NCBI GenBank assembly: GCA_009829735.1
Contig: CM020619.1
Coordinates: 7,058,375-7,122,374 of the forward strand
DNA from: Pyropia yezoensis
Taxonomy: Eukaryota; Rhodophyta; Bangiophyceae; Bangiales; Bangiaceae
Direction of reading: 5' to 3'
Length of the DNA: 64,000 nucleotides
Positions 1-10,140 of this stretch are shown one piece after another; within the stretch, counting starts at the first letter, position 1, and each line of letters begins with the position of its first letter. Both the position numbers and the translations under genes were made by a program. The notes beneath the pieces are model-generated. The model was given only the letters and a program-made list of their open reading frames with translations. It was not told the DNA's origin and ran no database searches.

Positions 1-2191
1 CGAACAATAGTTTTGTTGAAGCGCTCCACCTGCACATTAGTTTGTGGGTGGTGGGGGGTGGCATAGTTTGCCTTAACCCCCAACATATCCAGCACTCCCT
101 GAAACAGTACGGACGCTAATTGCGGTCCATTGTCCGATAGTGTACTATCTGGGATGCCATACGCGGCAACCCAGTGATCTAGGAAGGCTGACACGACCGA
201 CATGGCCGTGATCTCTGCCAGTGGGATCGCTCGCGTAAGTTTCGTGAAGCGGTCACAGATGACCAGGAGGTACAGGTTGCCCTCCTCGGTCACTGGCAGT
301 GGCCCAAGAATGTCCATTGCCAACGCGGCGAAGGGCTCCTTGGCCGGGAACAGTAACAAAGCCGTAGTAAGCCGCCGTTCCATCAGACGGTTCTGCGCAC
401 AACTTGTGCAGGCAGCCACCCAACTGTAGATGTCCACCACCATGGACGGCCAGTAGTACCTGGTCCTCAGGGTCTGGTACAGTTTACTAGACCCCAGGTG
501 TCCACCTGTGGGAGCGTTATGCTCCCTCTCAAGAATACTGTCCTTCAGGGATGCGGGGACGACAAGTTGTTCGGTCCCCTGGATTACCCCCCTCCACAAG
601 AGGAGGCCATCGTCTCATATGAAGAACCGCTTCTCCGCCACCGCATCCAGCGTATCCCTCTGCGACTTGCAGAAGGGGTCCTCGGCCTGGGCCTTCACCA
701 CCTCGTCCAGGGACAGGGGCAAGTACTTCTTGTTCCCTGGCGCCTCGGGGTTCAACGCCTGACCCGAGCGCGTGACTACCCCCACGATGGGGATGTCCTC
801 ATCGACTGGGTTAGTGTGCAGCCCCTCGGTAGGTACCCGAGAGAGGCCGTCGGCAAGGGCATGTTGCCTGCCAGGTCGGTACTCAATATCAAAGTTGAAG
901 GGTGCCAGTCGCACCCTCCACCGGTTGAGACGAGTGTTCGTACAGTCCGTCTTAAAGATGAACTGCAACGCGCGGTGGTCACAGCGGATGATGAACTTCT
1001 CACCCTTTCGGTAGTGACGAAGTGACGTCACCGCCCACACCACTGCGAGTCCTTCCAACTCGGTGACTCCGTAGTTCTTCTCAGCCGAGTTCAGCCCCTT
1101 GCTGAAGTATCCCACCGGCAAGTACTCCTTGTCCGGCTGCTGCTCAAGCAACACACAACAAAGTTGGTCGTAGCTAGCGTCCACATCCAGGATGTAGTGG
1201 CCTCCCAACCTGGGAATATCCAGGATAGGAGCCTTCAGCAGAAGGTCAAGAAGAGTCTCAAAGGATTCCTGCTCCACCCGACTTGGGGGAGGCAGATTCT
1301 TCGGTAGCGTCGAGCTAACTAGCTCATTCAGCGGCTTCGCCACCTTGGCGAAGCCCTTGGTGAAGCGTCGGTACACGTTACACATCCCGAGGAAGCTCCT
1401 CATCTGGGTCTGGGTCCGGGGGTACTGAGCCTTACGGATGGCTCTCAAGTTCTTCTCGTTAACACTGAGACGCCCCGGATGGACAACATGTCCCAAGTAC
1501 TCCACCTCTTGAGTAAAGAGGTGGCACTTACTCGCCTTCAGTGACACACCGGCGTCAGCAAGTAGCTTGAACACCTGGCCAAGATGGCCAATGTGTTCCT
1601 CCGGACTTCGGGAGAACACAATGATATCGTCGAGGTACACAAGACAGATCTGCCACCGTACTCCGGCCAGAATCATGTCCATAGCGCGCTGGAAAGTTGC
1701 CGGCGCGTTACACAGACCAAACGGTAGGCGCTTGCACTGGTAGGTACCACAGTGACAGGTAAAGGTAGTTTTATGCCTATCCTCCGGGGCAATGGGAATC
1801 TGCCAATACCCCGCGTTACAGTCTAGGGTAGAGAACACGTTTGCCTCCCCCAGAGAGTCCAGACAGTCGTCCATCCTAGGTAGGGGATAACTGTACTTCA
1901 CCATGCTCTCGTTGAGCTTACGGTAGTCGATACAGAATCGGGGGGTCCCATCAACTTTGGGGACGATAACCACCGGACTCGCCCACTCGGCGTTCTGGCC
2001 TCGATGACATCGAGGGCCTCCATGCGAGCAACTTGCTCCTTAACGAGGGCCCTTGAACGGGGCCCTCCTCTGTACGGTTGTTGGCGTATAGGGGGTGCAC
2101 CGGGCTTCAACTCGATCCGGTGTTGGGTGGCTCTCATGAGTCCCAATTGACCATCCCACAACTTGTGATATTGGTCCACGAGGCATTCAAC
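1..2191 (-). pseudogene. Ty3/gypsy pol (RT, RNase H, integrase), decayed, cut by window edge
   Basis: Reading right to left, this encodes an LTR-retrotransposon polymerase. An RT N-terminal segment (to about 1985) is followed by RT with a PKVDGTPRFCIDYRKLN block, the QIP/FGLCNAPATFQ blocks and the YLDD catalytic motif near 1640. RNase H follows (ILDVDAS, then TELEGLAVVWA), then the integrase zinc-binding H/C region, catalytic aspartates (AMDILGPLP, LSDNGPQLAS) and HHPQTNVQVERFN at the extreme left, where it leaves the window. Breaks seen: an in-frame TAA at about 2190 separating it from the protease part, a frameshift near 1985 just before the RT core, and an in-frame TGA at 615 between RNase H and integrase with homology continuing in the same frame. 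It belongs with the protease and gag immediately to the right. The damage argues for a dead copy. Confidence 0.93.
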
Positions 2192-3204
2192 TTAAACCCT
2201 CAATCTGGGGGGAACATTCTCCATGGTCACGTGGGGCCGAGGAGAGGCAGCCGTCTTGGCTTGGTGCTTCTCCTTTCCGGACTTCGGGTCGCTACTCGCG
2301 CCCGCGTCGAGGGTGACCGCTACTGCCGGTCCCTCATGTTGGTCGATATAGCCGAACTTGGCTCCCGACTTGAAGTACTTGGGCGAAGAGCTCAGGTTCA
2401 TAACCTGGATCCTCCACGGGACTCCGGCTTTGGAGTCCATCGTGCCAAGGGCAACATACACTTGGTGCTTGCGAGAAAGACGGGGGTGGGGGTGCACCAA
2501 CCCGTTCCCCGTATAATCAGTGACAACGTCAACGTGCGCCACCGAGTTGGGGGGCAACGTGACTTTACGGGCTAAACGCAGGGTAGCAGTAAACGCTTCT
2601 CTCACGGAGCAAACAGGCTTCGACTGTGAGACTGTCACAGGAGCCACAGACTTTCCCTTACCACGAATGGGGATGGCATCCCCATTCATCAACTTGACCC
2701 AATACTCAGGGCCACAAATCAAAGGCACTTGTGTTACAACATAAGGGGTACCCAGAAGCAGGGGTACCGATATATTCTCAACTACTCCATAACTCACCCC
2801 GACCTCATGGGTTCCCAACCTAGTTGATAGGGTCACGGCACCAACAATGGGAAGTACCCCACCATTGATATCGATCAGATGGTCAGCTTTAGACCTCAAC
2901 GTTGGAGCTTCATCTCCTTTGGTAATAGCGACTTGCGTACCAAAGAGGCTCCTGACCCGGTATCAAGTACGATACGGGCACAGGTGGCACGGCCGGGGGC
3001 AAGTTGCACCCGTCCAGCCACCTGGAAGTTCTCACCCGTCAGCACCGCGATGTCCCAACGTGGGTTTACGTTCTTGGGGAGTCCTACCCGAGGTGGGCGG
3101 ACTCCCTTAGGTCGCCGCAGTATCCGGCACGGTTGGTTCGTCCTCCTGGCCCACTTGGCCGAGGCTGCCGTTGTGAGCTTCGGACGACCAGCCCCAACGG
3201 TCAT
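2192..3204 (-). pseudogene. Retroelement aspartic protease, frameshifted
   Basis: This is the retropepsin-like part of the left-hand Ty3/gypsy element, lying between its gag and pol. The active-site block VLDTGSGASLVRKSLLP reads on the minus strand near 2960. The flap and C-terminal part (VENISVPLLLGTPYV) continues in another frame from about 2899 down to 2192, so there is a frameshift between about 2900 and 2950. A long linker follows (to PPRLRV) and ends at an in-frame TAA just before the RT domain. Elements D and E in this window keep the same order of catalytic block, then a V-P-hydrophobic-G block, then linker, which supports the call. The protease would normally mature the Gag-Pol polyprotein; here it cannot be made as one chain. 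Confidence 0.85.
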
Positions 3205-3383
3205 TCGTTTCCCGCCGACTTGGCGTCCAAATCTGAGGGCGGGGAGGAAGACGACGAGTCCGAGGACGACGTGTCCGCCCCCTCCGCCGAGGGTGTGGCG
3301 ACCGCCACTACCGGTCGAGGTCCACCCTCGCGGCGCGAACGTACTTCGTTCGTAGCCGACTTCTTACTCGCATTCCTAACAAG

Positions 3384-5003
3384 TTATTGGATGCGTTTAC
3401 TCAACTTGGGGCAATCATATGCCCAGTGACCATCGGAGTTGCAGTTCCAACACCGATTGTCTGTTCCCGGAGGGGTCTTCCCGACTGGAGAAGACGAAGA
3501 GGTACCCTGGGAAGTTCCTACGGCAGCTACTACCCTCTCCTTGCGGATTCGGCGTGCCTCTCGCAGCTCTCTGGCCTGGCGCGCCTCCTCCCGTTCCTTG
3601 GCCAACTCGGCCTGACGCTCCTGGCGTTGTTCCTCCCGCAACTTGCGGTAGGCCTCACCTCTGCGATAGGCGAACCTGGCCAACTTGGCCAGGGTCGCCC
3701 GGGCAGTGTTATGCTCCCGGGTCTCCATCCGGACTGACCAATGGAGTCCCTCCACAAACCGACTCTTCACCACAGCTGGTGAATGAAGAAGCCCAGAAAG
3801 ATTGTTGAGCTTACGAACCCGCTCGGCAAAGGACAACTCTTCCTCCGCCTCTTCCTGATGGGCTTGCGTAAACTCCTCGACTTCAGAAGCCAACGCTGCT
3901 TCATCCACCATGGCTCTCAACAACCAGTTGATGAGCTCCAAATAGGACGTCACTTCACCAGCGCCTCCACTTGAGGAACTGGGCATGACGGACATAAGTT
4001 CTGTCCGGAGGTCGCCCTTCGTAAACTCCTGTAGCATGTAAAAAGCCATGCCTTCACTTATGGAATTGTCGTCACAGGCTTTTGTGAAACGACGTAGAAA
4101 CTCAAAGACACGGAGGGGGGGAGTTCCATCCCACTCCGCTTTGTCCCCAAAAGAATGAAGTGCATTCTTCTTGGCACGGCGCATGGCTCGGGCCTGGACA
4201 GGACCATACGCCACCGAATTGTTGTGGAGGGCGTAGGTCTCACAGTCAAAGATCCTCTGGTAGACCGGGTTGGCTACCTGGATCTTGGGCGGCACCTCAC
4301 GTTGAGGGAACAGCCGCTGTGGCACTGGGGTAAGTTCACCCTCAGTGCCGGTAGTAGGTGTCGCCCCCTTTTCGGGGCGACCTGAGATAGGCGTGAGGAG
4401 GGATTCCATCTGCGCCTGCGTGCTCGAAAGCCCCAATCCGGTCTGGACATTAAGACCATCTGGCAAACTCGCCACAATCTGATTCAGAATAGTATTCGTC
4501 ATCGTGACCACCAGGTCCGGCAAAGTCTGCCGCAACACATTGGTCGCCTCCCGACGGACAGTGTCCGCGAGGAGTGGATATTCGACTCCAGTTGAGTCTC
4601 TGTCCGCCTCCGGGAGTCCACCTGAGGGGTAACCACGATCCTCAGGGGTCTCAACCGGGGGCATGGGCGCGAGCCCATCGCCGACCAACGGAGGTCCGCC
4701 GTCCTCCGAAAGCCTAGTTGGCGACGACTCCAAGCCAAAGTTGGTTCCAACCCGAGTGGAACCCGCGGGGACAGTCCTCTCACCTTGGGACGTTCCCGTT
4801 GAGTGTACCACGTGGTGGCCAGACTTCGGCCCACCCACATCAGAAGTGTCACCCGAATGAACTCCCGACTGAGTCGGGGTGGCCTGTTGCCCACCCGTAC
4901 TTCCAGTCCTGCTGGCTTGAGGGACCTCGAGTCCCTCTGCGACCCCAAGTAAACCCACCTGTGTCTCACCAGTATTCGAAGGCACTGAAGTACAGCAAGG
5001 CAC
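3384..5003 (-). CDS. Ty3/gypsy Gag with CCHC zinc knuckle
   Basis: This is the nucleocapsid/capsid protein of the left-hand retroelement. The open frame is about 539 codons but begins at a non-ATG position (an upstream TGA bounds it), so the true start is not visible. After a Ser/Pro/Gly-rich N-terminus, a capsid-like helical region contains GEVTSYLELINWLLRA (shared with element D Gag at 46.5 kb). A charged Arg/Glu coiled region (EEARQARELREARRIRKE) follows. The C-terminus carries a single knuckle, CWNCNSDGHWAYDC, spaced C-x2-C-x4-H-x4-C, which binds element RNA in this family. Unlike pol to its left, this frame is unbroken. No LTR or primer site was found on its right; a foreign protease remnant starts by about 5260. 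Confidence 0.88.
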   Translation of the reverse strand: MPCCTSVPSNTGETQVGLLGVAEGLEVPQASRTGSTGGQQATPTQSGVHSGDTSDVGGPKSGHHVVHSTGTSQGERTVPAGSTRVGTNFGLESSPTRLSEDGGPPLVGDGLAPMPPVETPEDRGYPSGGLPEADRDSTGVEYPLLADTVRREATNVLRQTLPDLVVTMTNTILNQIVASLPDGLNVQTGLGLSSTQAQMESLLTPISGRPEKGATPTTGTEGELTPVPQRLFPQREVPPKIQVANPVYQRIFDCETYALHNNSVAYGPVQARAMRRAKKNALHSFGDKAEWDGTPPLRVFEFLRRFTKACDDNSISEGMAFYMLQEFTKGDLRTELMSVMPSSSSGGAGEVTSYLELINWLLRAMVDEAALASEVEEFTQAHQEEAEEELSFAERVRKLNNLSGLLHSPAVVKSRFVEGLHWSVRMETREHNTARATLAKLARFAYRRGEAYRKLREEQRQERQAELAKEREEARQARELREARRIRKERVVAAVGTSQGTSSSSPVGKTPPGTDNRCWNCNSDGHWAYDCPKLSKRIQ

Positions 5004-5259
5004 TGTACCTCCTGGTACAGATACACGCGGTTCGGGTGGCGACCGTGCAGAGCATCAGCAAGGCTCTGACCAAGGAAGCTCTTACGGACTTTGACCTGGA
5101 GACAGAGACCTTCAAGGAACCCTCGGGCTCAGGAAACGAGTAGGGCAGGCGTTCCCCCCAAGTGTCCGCCAGAATATTCGACGGCAGGGTACTTCTTCTT
5201 ATTCTCCCGTTGCGTGCTGGGAGAAAGGACGACAGTTGCATGCGCAACCGGTAGCTGCC

Positions 5260-5811
5260 TGAACACCCTGCTTGTTCAAGGGGACCTTGATCGTCCTGCC
5301 CACAGACAACCTCAAGCTCAATGGTCATATGCATGTGGGAAACAGCTTCCTCCAAGCTGTTACTCCGGTGGTCGACGCAGGAGCCGGTCGAAGGGTCATC
5401 ACTGAGAATCTGTTACCTCCGGGCTGGCGCAGACAAACCTGAAGAGCTCCTCCCAAGACCCGGATTGTAGACGCCTCGGGTCAAGCTTGACAACCGCTTG
5501 GCCGACCTCCTGTCACCATCTTTGTCAACAATGAACCAATGCTTTTTCCATTTCTCGTAGTCAAGACCCTCTCAGTCTTCCCCACCCTAGGCTGGGACTT
5601 CTAGAAGCAGCATGTCAAGAGTGTTCTGCCAGGACAAGGAAAAGTGCAGTTCAACCATGGGTTTGTGTGGCCGGTGCTTGAGCGCCTGGACTGAAAGGTA
5701 CGTGTAGTCACAAGTAAGAAGGACCATGTCCAGCACTCAACCCTGACGCTCTTCGAACAAGTGCTTCCTCCTCCTCGCTCGGAAACCAAGGTTCAAGTGA
5801 CTATCCGGACT
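5260..5811 (+). pseudogene. Degraded retroelement protease fragment
   Basis: Plus-strand translation gives a retropepsin-like pattern: PVVDAGAGRRVITENLLPPGW (active-site region, with DAG in place of DTG), then RIVDASG, then VTIFVNNEPMLFPFLVV, then LGWDF followed by KQHVKSVLPGQGKVQFN. Stop codons interrupt it after GWRRQT, in the linker, after LGWDF and after LERLD. The changed catalytic residue and stops show that it is dead. It is on the opposite strand to the elements on both sides and does not match the protease of element 1 or E closely, so it is a remnant of a third retroelement lineage. This is inferred from motif order; no homology search was run. Confidence 0.6.
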
Positions 5812-5834
5812 ACGGGTCACTGCCTGATGTGGCA

Positions 5835-6300
5835 GTATTGACCCCTAGGTAGGGGGGCAACACGTGCCATGCAAGGGGCGGCAGGCCACTAGCCTGACCC
5901 GTTCCTCCCCCTGCATTTGGGTCCATGTTCCCTAAGTTTGGGATAGTTAGCTTAGTAGTAAATCCAACTTAGATGTGAGGGTTTTCTGCATTTATCGTCT
6001 TGAATTTTCGTGTGGCCCGGTGGGCAGGTGCTGGGGTGGGAGATTCTGAGTGGCGAGATTCTGAGTGGACCCTGGGGGGATAAGGGGAGGGACAGCGGGG
6101 CTTGGCCCTGCGTCCCCGTCCCGACCAAGAAACTGTTGGCCCACACACCATCTTCTTGTTTGTCAGTGGGGGGTTTGCCCTACAACAGGGACAGAGTGTG
6201 TGCGACTTGCACTTCTTCCGGTTCCCCCGACACGGGAGGCAGCCCTTGCGCTCTGCCCCAACTTGGGTGTCGCGTGTGCAAGTGGTTTTTGCCACACTGG
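5835..6300 (-). pseudogene. Cys-rich Zn-cluster-like module, copy A
   Basis: Minus-strand copy of a module found three times in the window. It encodes GCLPCRGNRKKCKSHTLCPCC (C-x2-C-x6-C-x5-C-x-C-C), then a basic Ser/Pro/Arg-rich tail and a conserved end (NPHI, stop, VGFTTKLTIPNLGNMDPNAGGG). The Cys spacing resembles the start of fungal-type Zn2Cys6 binuclear clusters, so DNA binding is a possible role, but this is inference. A CAA-to-TAA change relative to copy C makes a stop at 5969. It is about 465 bp long and nearly identical in inverted orientation to copy C at 11.05-11.51 kb. The matching region starts abruptly at a TTTTTGCCACA sequence on one side and a CAATACTGCC sequence on the other, suggesting a discrete mobile or captured unit. 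Confidence 0.6.
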
Positions 6301-6439
6301 CAGTCACAGACAGGGATGTCCTCCCGTGGTTGGTCGACGATGTCACTCGTTCCTCGTTGTCGAGTTTCGACATCCACGACCAGGTTCCGACAGTGAGTTG
6401 ACGACGGTCTTCGTGCGGCCAGCGGACGTTTGCAGAATG

Positions 6440-7988
6440 TCAGGAGAACAGCGTGGTGTCGCCCAGGGTAATGGGGAGTTGATCGGTCTTGGGAGGAGTT
6501 AGCGGGGCAGGACATGTAAGGAGAGGTCCCAGTCCATATCCCCTGGGTTCCAGGCGTGTATTTAAGGGGCAAATCCTTACACGGTAGGCGTCCCCCAGGG
6601 ACTTGCACATGTGCATCAGCCGACTGAAGTCCGTCCGAGCCGTATTGGCTCCCCGTGCGGATATCCGCATGTAGTTGGGTATTCCGGCGAACAGGATGGC
6701 CCGTAGCTCCCCTTCTCCGAGTAGCTTCCCTAGCTCGTAGTCGAGCTCTTGGATCCGGCGACGGAACATCTCCTCATCCTCCCAGGACTGGGCGGCGGCG
6801 GTGCGAAGCGCCCTGTAGTGGTCTTCGCACTTGTCCTCACTGAGGTAGCTGCTCGGCAGCTCTTTGAGTTTCCCACGGTAATCGGTGGGGGTGGCTGTGA
6901 CCCTCATTCCCGGCATCGGGGATGCCTGGCGGAGGATGCCTCGTACCCGATCATCAACAAAGAAAGGGAGGATCTCCAGGGCTAGCCCCTCGTTAACGAG
7001 TGCCTTGTCTGCGGCTGCCTTGAAGCTGGTCAGGAAGCCAATGACTGCCAACGGGCGTCCGTTCGGGCCCCCGAACAAAGGGACTCCCTTCATAAGGGTC
7101 TGTATAGAGCGGATCGCTCGATGCGCATCGATTCCGATATGGTAGTGGAACGGTCTTCTAAACGATACCGTTCCGGAGTCAGTACCGACCGGAAGACCTC
7201 GTTGAAAATATCCGTGTCCGCGTCCTGGATATCCAGTCGCTTGGCCAGTTGATGAGTAAACTCATCGGATTCCATCCGCTTCTGTTAGCTCGCAGTAACC
7301 TGCGCTGTCATAGCTTGTACCAGTGACGCTGGTACTTCCGGCGTCGGCACCTCGGGCTCCCGAGTTGCATGGCTTCCTCCGTCGTGGGGATCCTGCGATA
7401 GGGCACCGCCCCCGCCCATAGCCGACTCTGCTCCGGCGTAAGTATCCGCCGGGCCGTTTCCTTGGAGTCCGCTCCGGGTACTCCGAGCGTAGCGCTCCGT
7501 GTGACTCCGTTCCAACTCGGCTGACGAGTCGGATCCATAACCCGCCGTGTCCGGGGGTTGTCCGGGAGTAGCTGCACCAGGGTCGACCTCGGTGGACTCC
7601 GAAAGTAGTCCAGCCGGTTCGAACCGTACCGGTGTGGGAGGAACACGACGGGGTACCGTCGTGTGGCGTGTTGACATCAGCACTGCCATTGCGTCCTCCT
7701 TACGCTCTTGACGTGCGTCGAGTCCGGCGAACCGGGCCTCGATGCAATCCTATGATGCCATCAGGGTGAAGGTGGCCGCGGAGTGAGGTCGGCCGAAGAC
7801 GGTTGAGGCGGTCCGCCGCCCCCTGCCGTCCGAGCCGTACCAAACGTCGATCCGGCACCGGAGAGCACCAGCGTCTCAATGTTGTCGATCGGGGTACCGA
7901 TCCCGGTTCCCGTGTTCACCCCCGGGGTCGGCGTCGACGCCGATCCGTCATCTTGAACGTTCTCCGTCTCTTGGGTAGACATAGTCAC
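6440..7988 (-). pseudogene. Family E retroelement gag, 5' portion, broken
   Basis: Minus-strand gag directly downstream of the LTR at 8208-8569. It begins at an ATG near 7982 (MSTQETENV), runs through Gly/Pro/Ser-rich frames, and reaches a capsid-like region (LAVIGFLTSFKAAADKAL, then EEMFRRRIQELDYELGKLL, then AILFAGIPNYMRISARGAN). The last stretch matches the gag at 56.94-57.02 kb (NYVRISARGANTAR), linking it to family E. Breaks: frame changes near 7690-7760 and 7090, and an in-frame TAA at about 7283. Similarity to family E stops near 6590, after GDAYRV; the following residues to 6440 are not recognised. Beyond that the sequence passes into copy A of the Cys-rich module, so pol is absent. 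This is a 5'-LTR-plus-gag fragment. Confidence 0.78.
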
Positions 7989-8189
7989 AATCAGTCAACC
8001 GACGTAACGGCCACCACAAATAAGAGAGCGAGGGGGTAGGTTGGGGAGAGTAGCAGTAGATCGCAGTCAACCGTAACCACTCAACACAATCAACCAGATC
8101 GCAACACCACGAGTACAAGAAAAGAACCGGCTCCCTATCCGCGTGCCAGGGCCGAAGACGGCGTCACCACAAGGGTGACGGAAACCCGT

Positions 8190-8206
8190 CCCCTGCTGCT
8201 CCACCA
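8190..8206 (-). other. Primer-binding site of family E element
   Basis: On the minus strand, one base after the LTR's terminal CA, the sequence reads TGGTGGAGCAGCAGGGG. A TGG start directly after an LTR is the classical complement of a tRNA 3' CCA end. Element D has a near-identical site (TGGTGGATCAGCGGGG at 45447). The tRNA is not identified. Confidence 0.6.
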
Positions 8207-8207
8207 A

Positions 8208-8569
8208 TGTAGCGCAATAGGAAGCCGTCGCACCTCCACTCTCAGGGAACACTCACCAAGGGGGATCGGCACCAACGTCACCGGGAGGCCAAGGTTGCTG
8301 TCCTTGGAGCGCAAGCCACGGGACCAAGATGGGAGCCCAAGTGGGAGGGATTTGATGTTCTACCCTGGCCGGCGGTGGATTCGCCGCCGGCCCCCTCGTT
8401 TTAAACCCTCGGAGACACCACGAACTACCCTCCACCCCAAGATGCAAGTCACTCTGGTCATACGTAACTCGCAGATACCGTGACCAATACGGACTCCCAA
8501 ATTGAAAGTTAAGTGATATAAATAGTCCCCCTAGATTAGAGTCACAACACGGTTATCCATATTGCTACA
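8208..8569 (-). repeat. Family E long terminal repeat (5' LTR of the gag fragment)
   Basis: This 362-bp repeat begins TGTAGCGCAATA and ends TATTGCTACA in plus-strand reading, giving TG...CA ends in short inverted repeats. It is about 90% similar by eye to 48113-48475, the 3' LTR of the family E element. Its position right of a minus-strand gag and primer site makes it the 5' LTR here. A TATA-like TATTTATA lies on the minus (sense) strand near 8520, about 50 bases from the LTR start, and could be the promoter. The plus strand of the same place reads TATAAATAG, so bidirectional initiation is conceivable. Confidence 0.82.
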
Positions 8570-8914
8570 TTGGCCGGATGACGGCCCGATTCTGTCCGAC
8601 TCGTGTCGAAGAGCTGCGCATTTACCTTTCGCTTTCTTATTACACAAGATTTCCCAGGCGCTTGTATAATCATCACAAAGTGGCAGGCCATCTCGAGCTG
8701 TCCGCTCCCGCTTCCAAACGCAGACGCCGACACCACGCGTGGCTGCGCCAGTGCCCGCGCGCCGTGTCTGCGTCGCCAATGACGCGGAGCACCGACATGA
8801 CGCACCGCCGAATCAACCATACGGCGGCCATGTCAACGACCAACCATCGCACGCGGCGGCGGTGATGCGCCGCCCGCTACCGTGGCTGGCGACGGTGGCG
8901 GCTGCAGCCCCTGC
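8570..8914. other. Gene-free spacer
   Basis: No coding similarity, RNA gene or clear repeat was recognised between the family E LTR and the inverted-repeat element to the right. The short open frames here are compositional. Confidence 0.4.
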
Positions 8915-9560
8915 GCAGCACTGCTTATCCCCTGTCAAGATACAAGCCCGATTTTGGCCAGATCTCTTGCTTCGTTGTGTAAATTCTTGCCCTGCTCGAG
9001 CACGAAAATGAACGGCTCGAGCAGAACTTTGCCTTTCTGATCGAGGGGATGGGCTGGGGCCAAAGAATCTCCACCAGGATGACCGACTCGACGGTCGCTG
9101 TCGGTGTTCTGTCAACCAATGACAACAGCGGTGGCGCTGCTGTTTGCTGGACGGAGCGTTCGATTGGTCAGAATTCACGTTGTAGATGTTGAGCAAGGCG
9201 GAGAGATTTTTTCGTGCAGTCCTTCGAAAGCTGTCGTCGTGCAGGTTTTTGCTTAACCAGTGCGAGAGATTGCGCGGTTTTTTAAACGCGATTGTATAAA
9301 CATTGCACCCAAGCGTAGCGATGGTCGGTCGCTCCTTTGCGCTTCGCGAGAGTGCTCTCCTGCCCCGTGCGCTTCCGGTCATACCAAGGGAGGTGGCGAC
9401 CACCAATCGCCCGAGCTGTGATAGGCAGAAAGCAAGAAGAGGGGGGAAAAGCGGTGTCTATGATGCCTTGAGGGGGGGTCGATGCAGGTTTTATGCAGGT
9501 TTTTGCTCGAGAATTTCCCAAAAAAGCGAGAACATTTTGACAGGCGATAAGCAGTGCTGC
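8915..9560. mobile_element. Short inverted-repeat element (MITE-like)
   Basis: A 24-base terminal sequence at 8915-8938 (GCAGCACTGCTTATC, then CCTGTCAA) recurs inverted at 9537-9560 with one mismatch, bounding 646 bp. The interior is more AT-rich than its surroundings and has no recognisable transposase. It also has a hairpin at about 8992-9024 (CTGCTCGAGC with GCTCGAGCAG) and a direct repeat, GTGCAGGTTTTTGCT near 9239 and a shorter match near 9496. No convincing target-site duplication flanks it, so the exact ends and superfamily are undetermined. Confidence 0.5.
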
Positions 9561-9889
9561 ACTGTCGTCACTCCCACAGACGTCGTGGCTGCTGCTGCCC
9601 ACTCTCGCCAGCAGTGTTGACTGGAGGGTGGCCAAGACTCGAACAAGGACGTGAAAAGTTGGGAAATGCGCCAAACGGCAAGGCGCGGCGACAGAGCAGG
9701 CGGTGGTTCGACCACAGTGCTGGTGCAGGCCGGTACACAGCAGTGCGCGATGACTTAGTTGTCACCGTATCAAGGGGAGGACTGCAGGCGCAGGTACGGC
9801 AAGTTACATTAGGTTAGTCAGTCCCGGTCTTCACAATCGTTTCAGCCTTACTTCCATCAACAGCAAATTCCTGACATGCAGCCACATGC

Positions 9890-10140
9890 ACGGAGTGAAG
9901 ATGAGAGGGACAGCTGCTGGGCCTCGCTTTCCCGTCCCGACCAAGAAACTGTTGGCACTCACTCCATCATCTTGTTTCGTCGTGGTGGGTTGGCCCCACA
10001 GCATTGATAGTGTGCGTGCGACTTGCACTTCTGCCGGCTCCCCCGACACGTGAGGCGGCCCTCGCGTACCTTCCCATCGAGGGTGCAGATTGTGCGTGGG
10101 GTTCCTGCCACACTCCCCTTCGCATGTACTGAGTAAGGTC
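9890..10140 (-). pseudogene. Cys-rich Zn-cluster-like module, copy B (diverged)
   Basis: Minus strand: GRLTCRGSRQKCKSHAHYQCC followed by GANPPRRNKMME and a TGA. This aligns with GCLPCRGNRKKCKSHTLCPCC and GANPPRTNKRMVCG in copy C. The first and fourth cysteines of the cluster are lost, and a stop falls three codons after the NK block, although PTVSWSGR is recognisable beyond it. It is more diverged than A and C, so it is probably an older member of the family. It sits against a long Gly/Cys/Ala low-complexity tract at 10.15-10.3 kb. Confidence 0.5.

Larger units (their letters stand above)
1..5100 (-). mobile_element. Ty3/gypsy LTR retrotransposon 1 (internal region)
   Basis: Gag, protease, RT-RNase H and integrase lie in order on the minus strand from about 5.0 kb to the left edge. 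The RT-RNase H-integrase order places it in Ty3/gypsy. The LTRs are not in view: the 3' LTR would be left of the window, and the 5' end seems lost where unrelated plus-strand retroelement debris begins. Gag motifs match element D at 45.6-47.3 kb, so both belong to one lineage, distinct from family E. One frameshift in the protease, one before RT, and in-frame stops at about 2190 and 615 make it non-autonomous. Confidence 0.88.
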
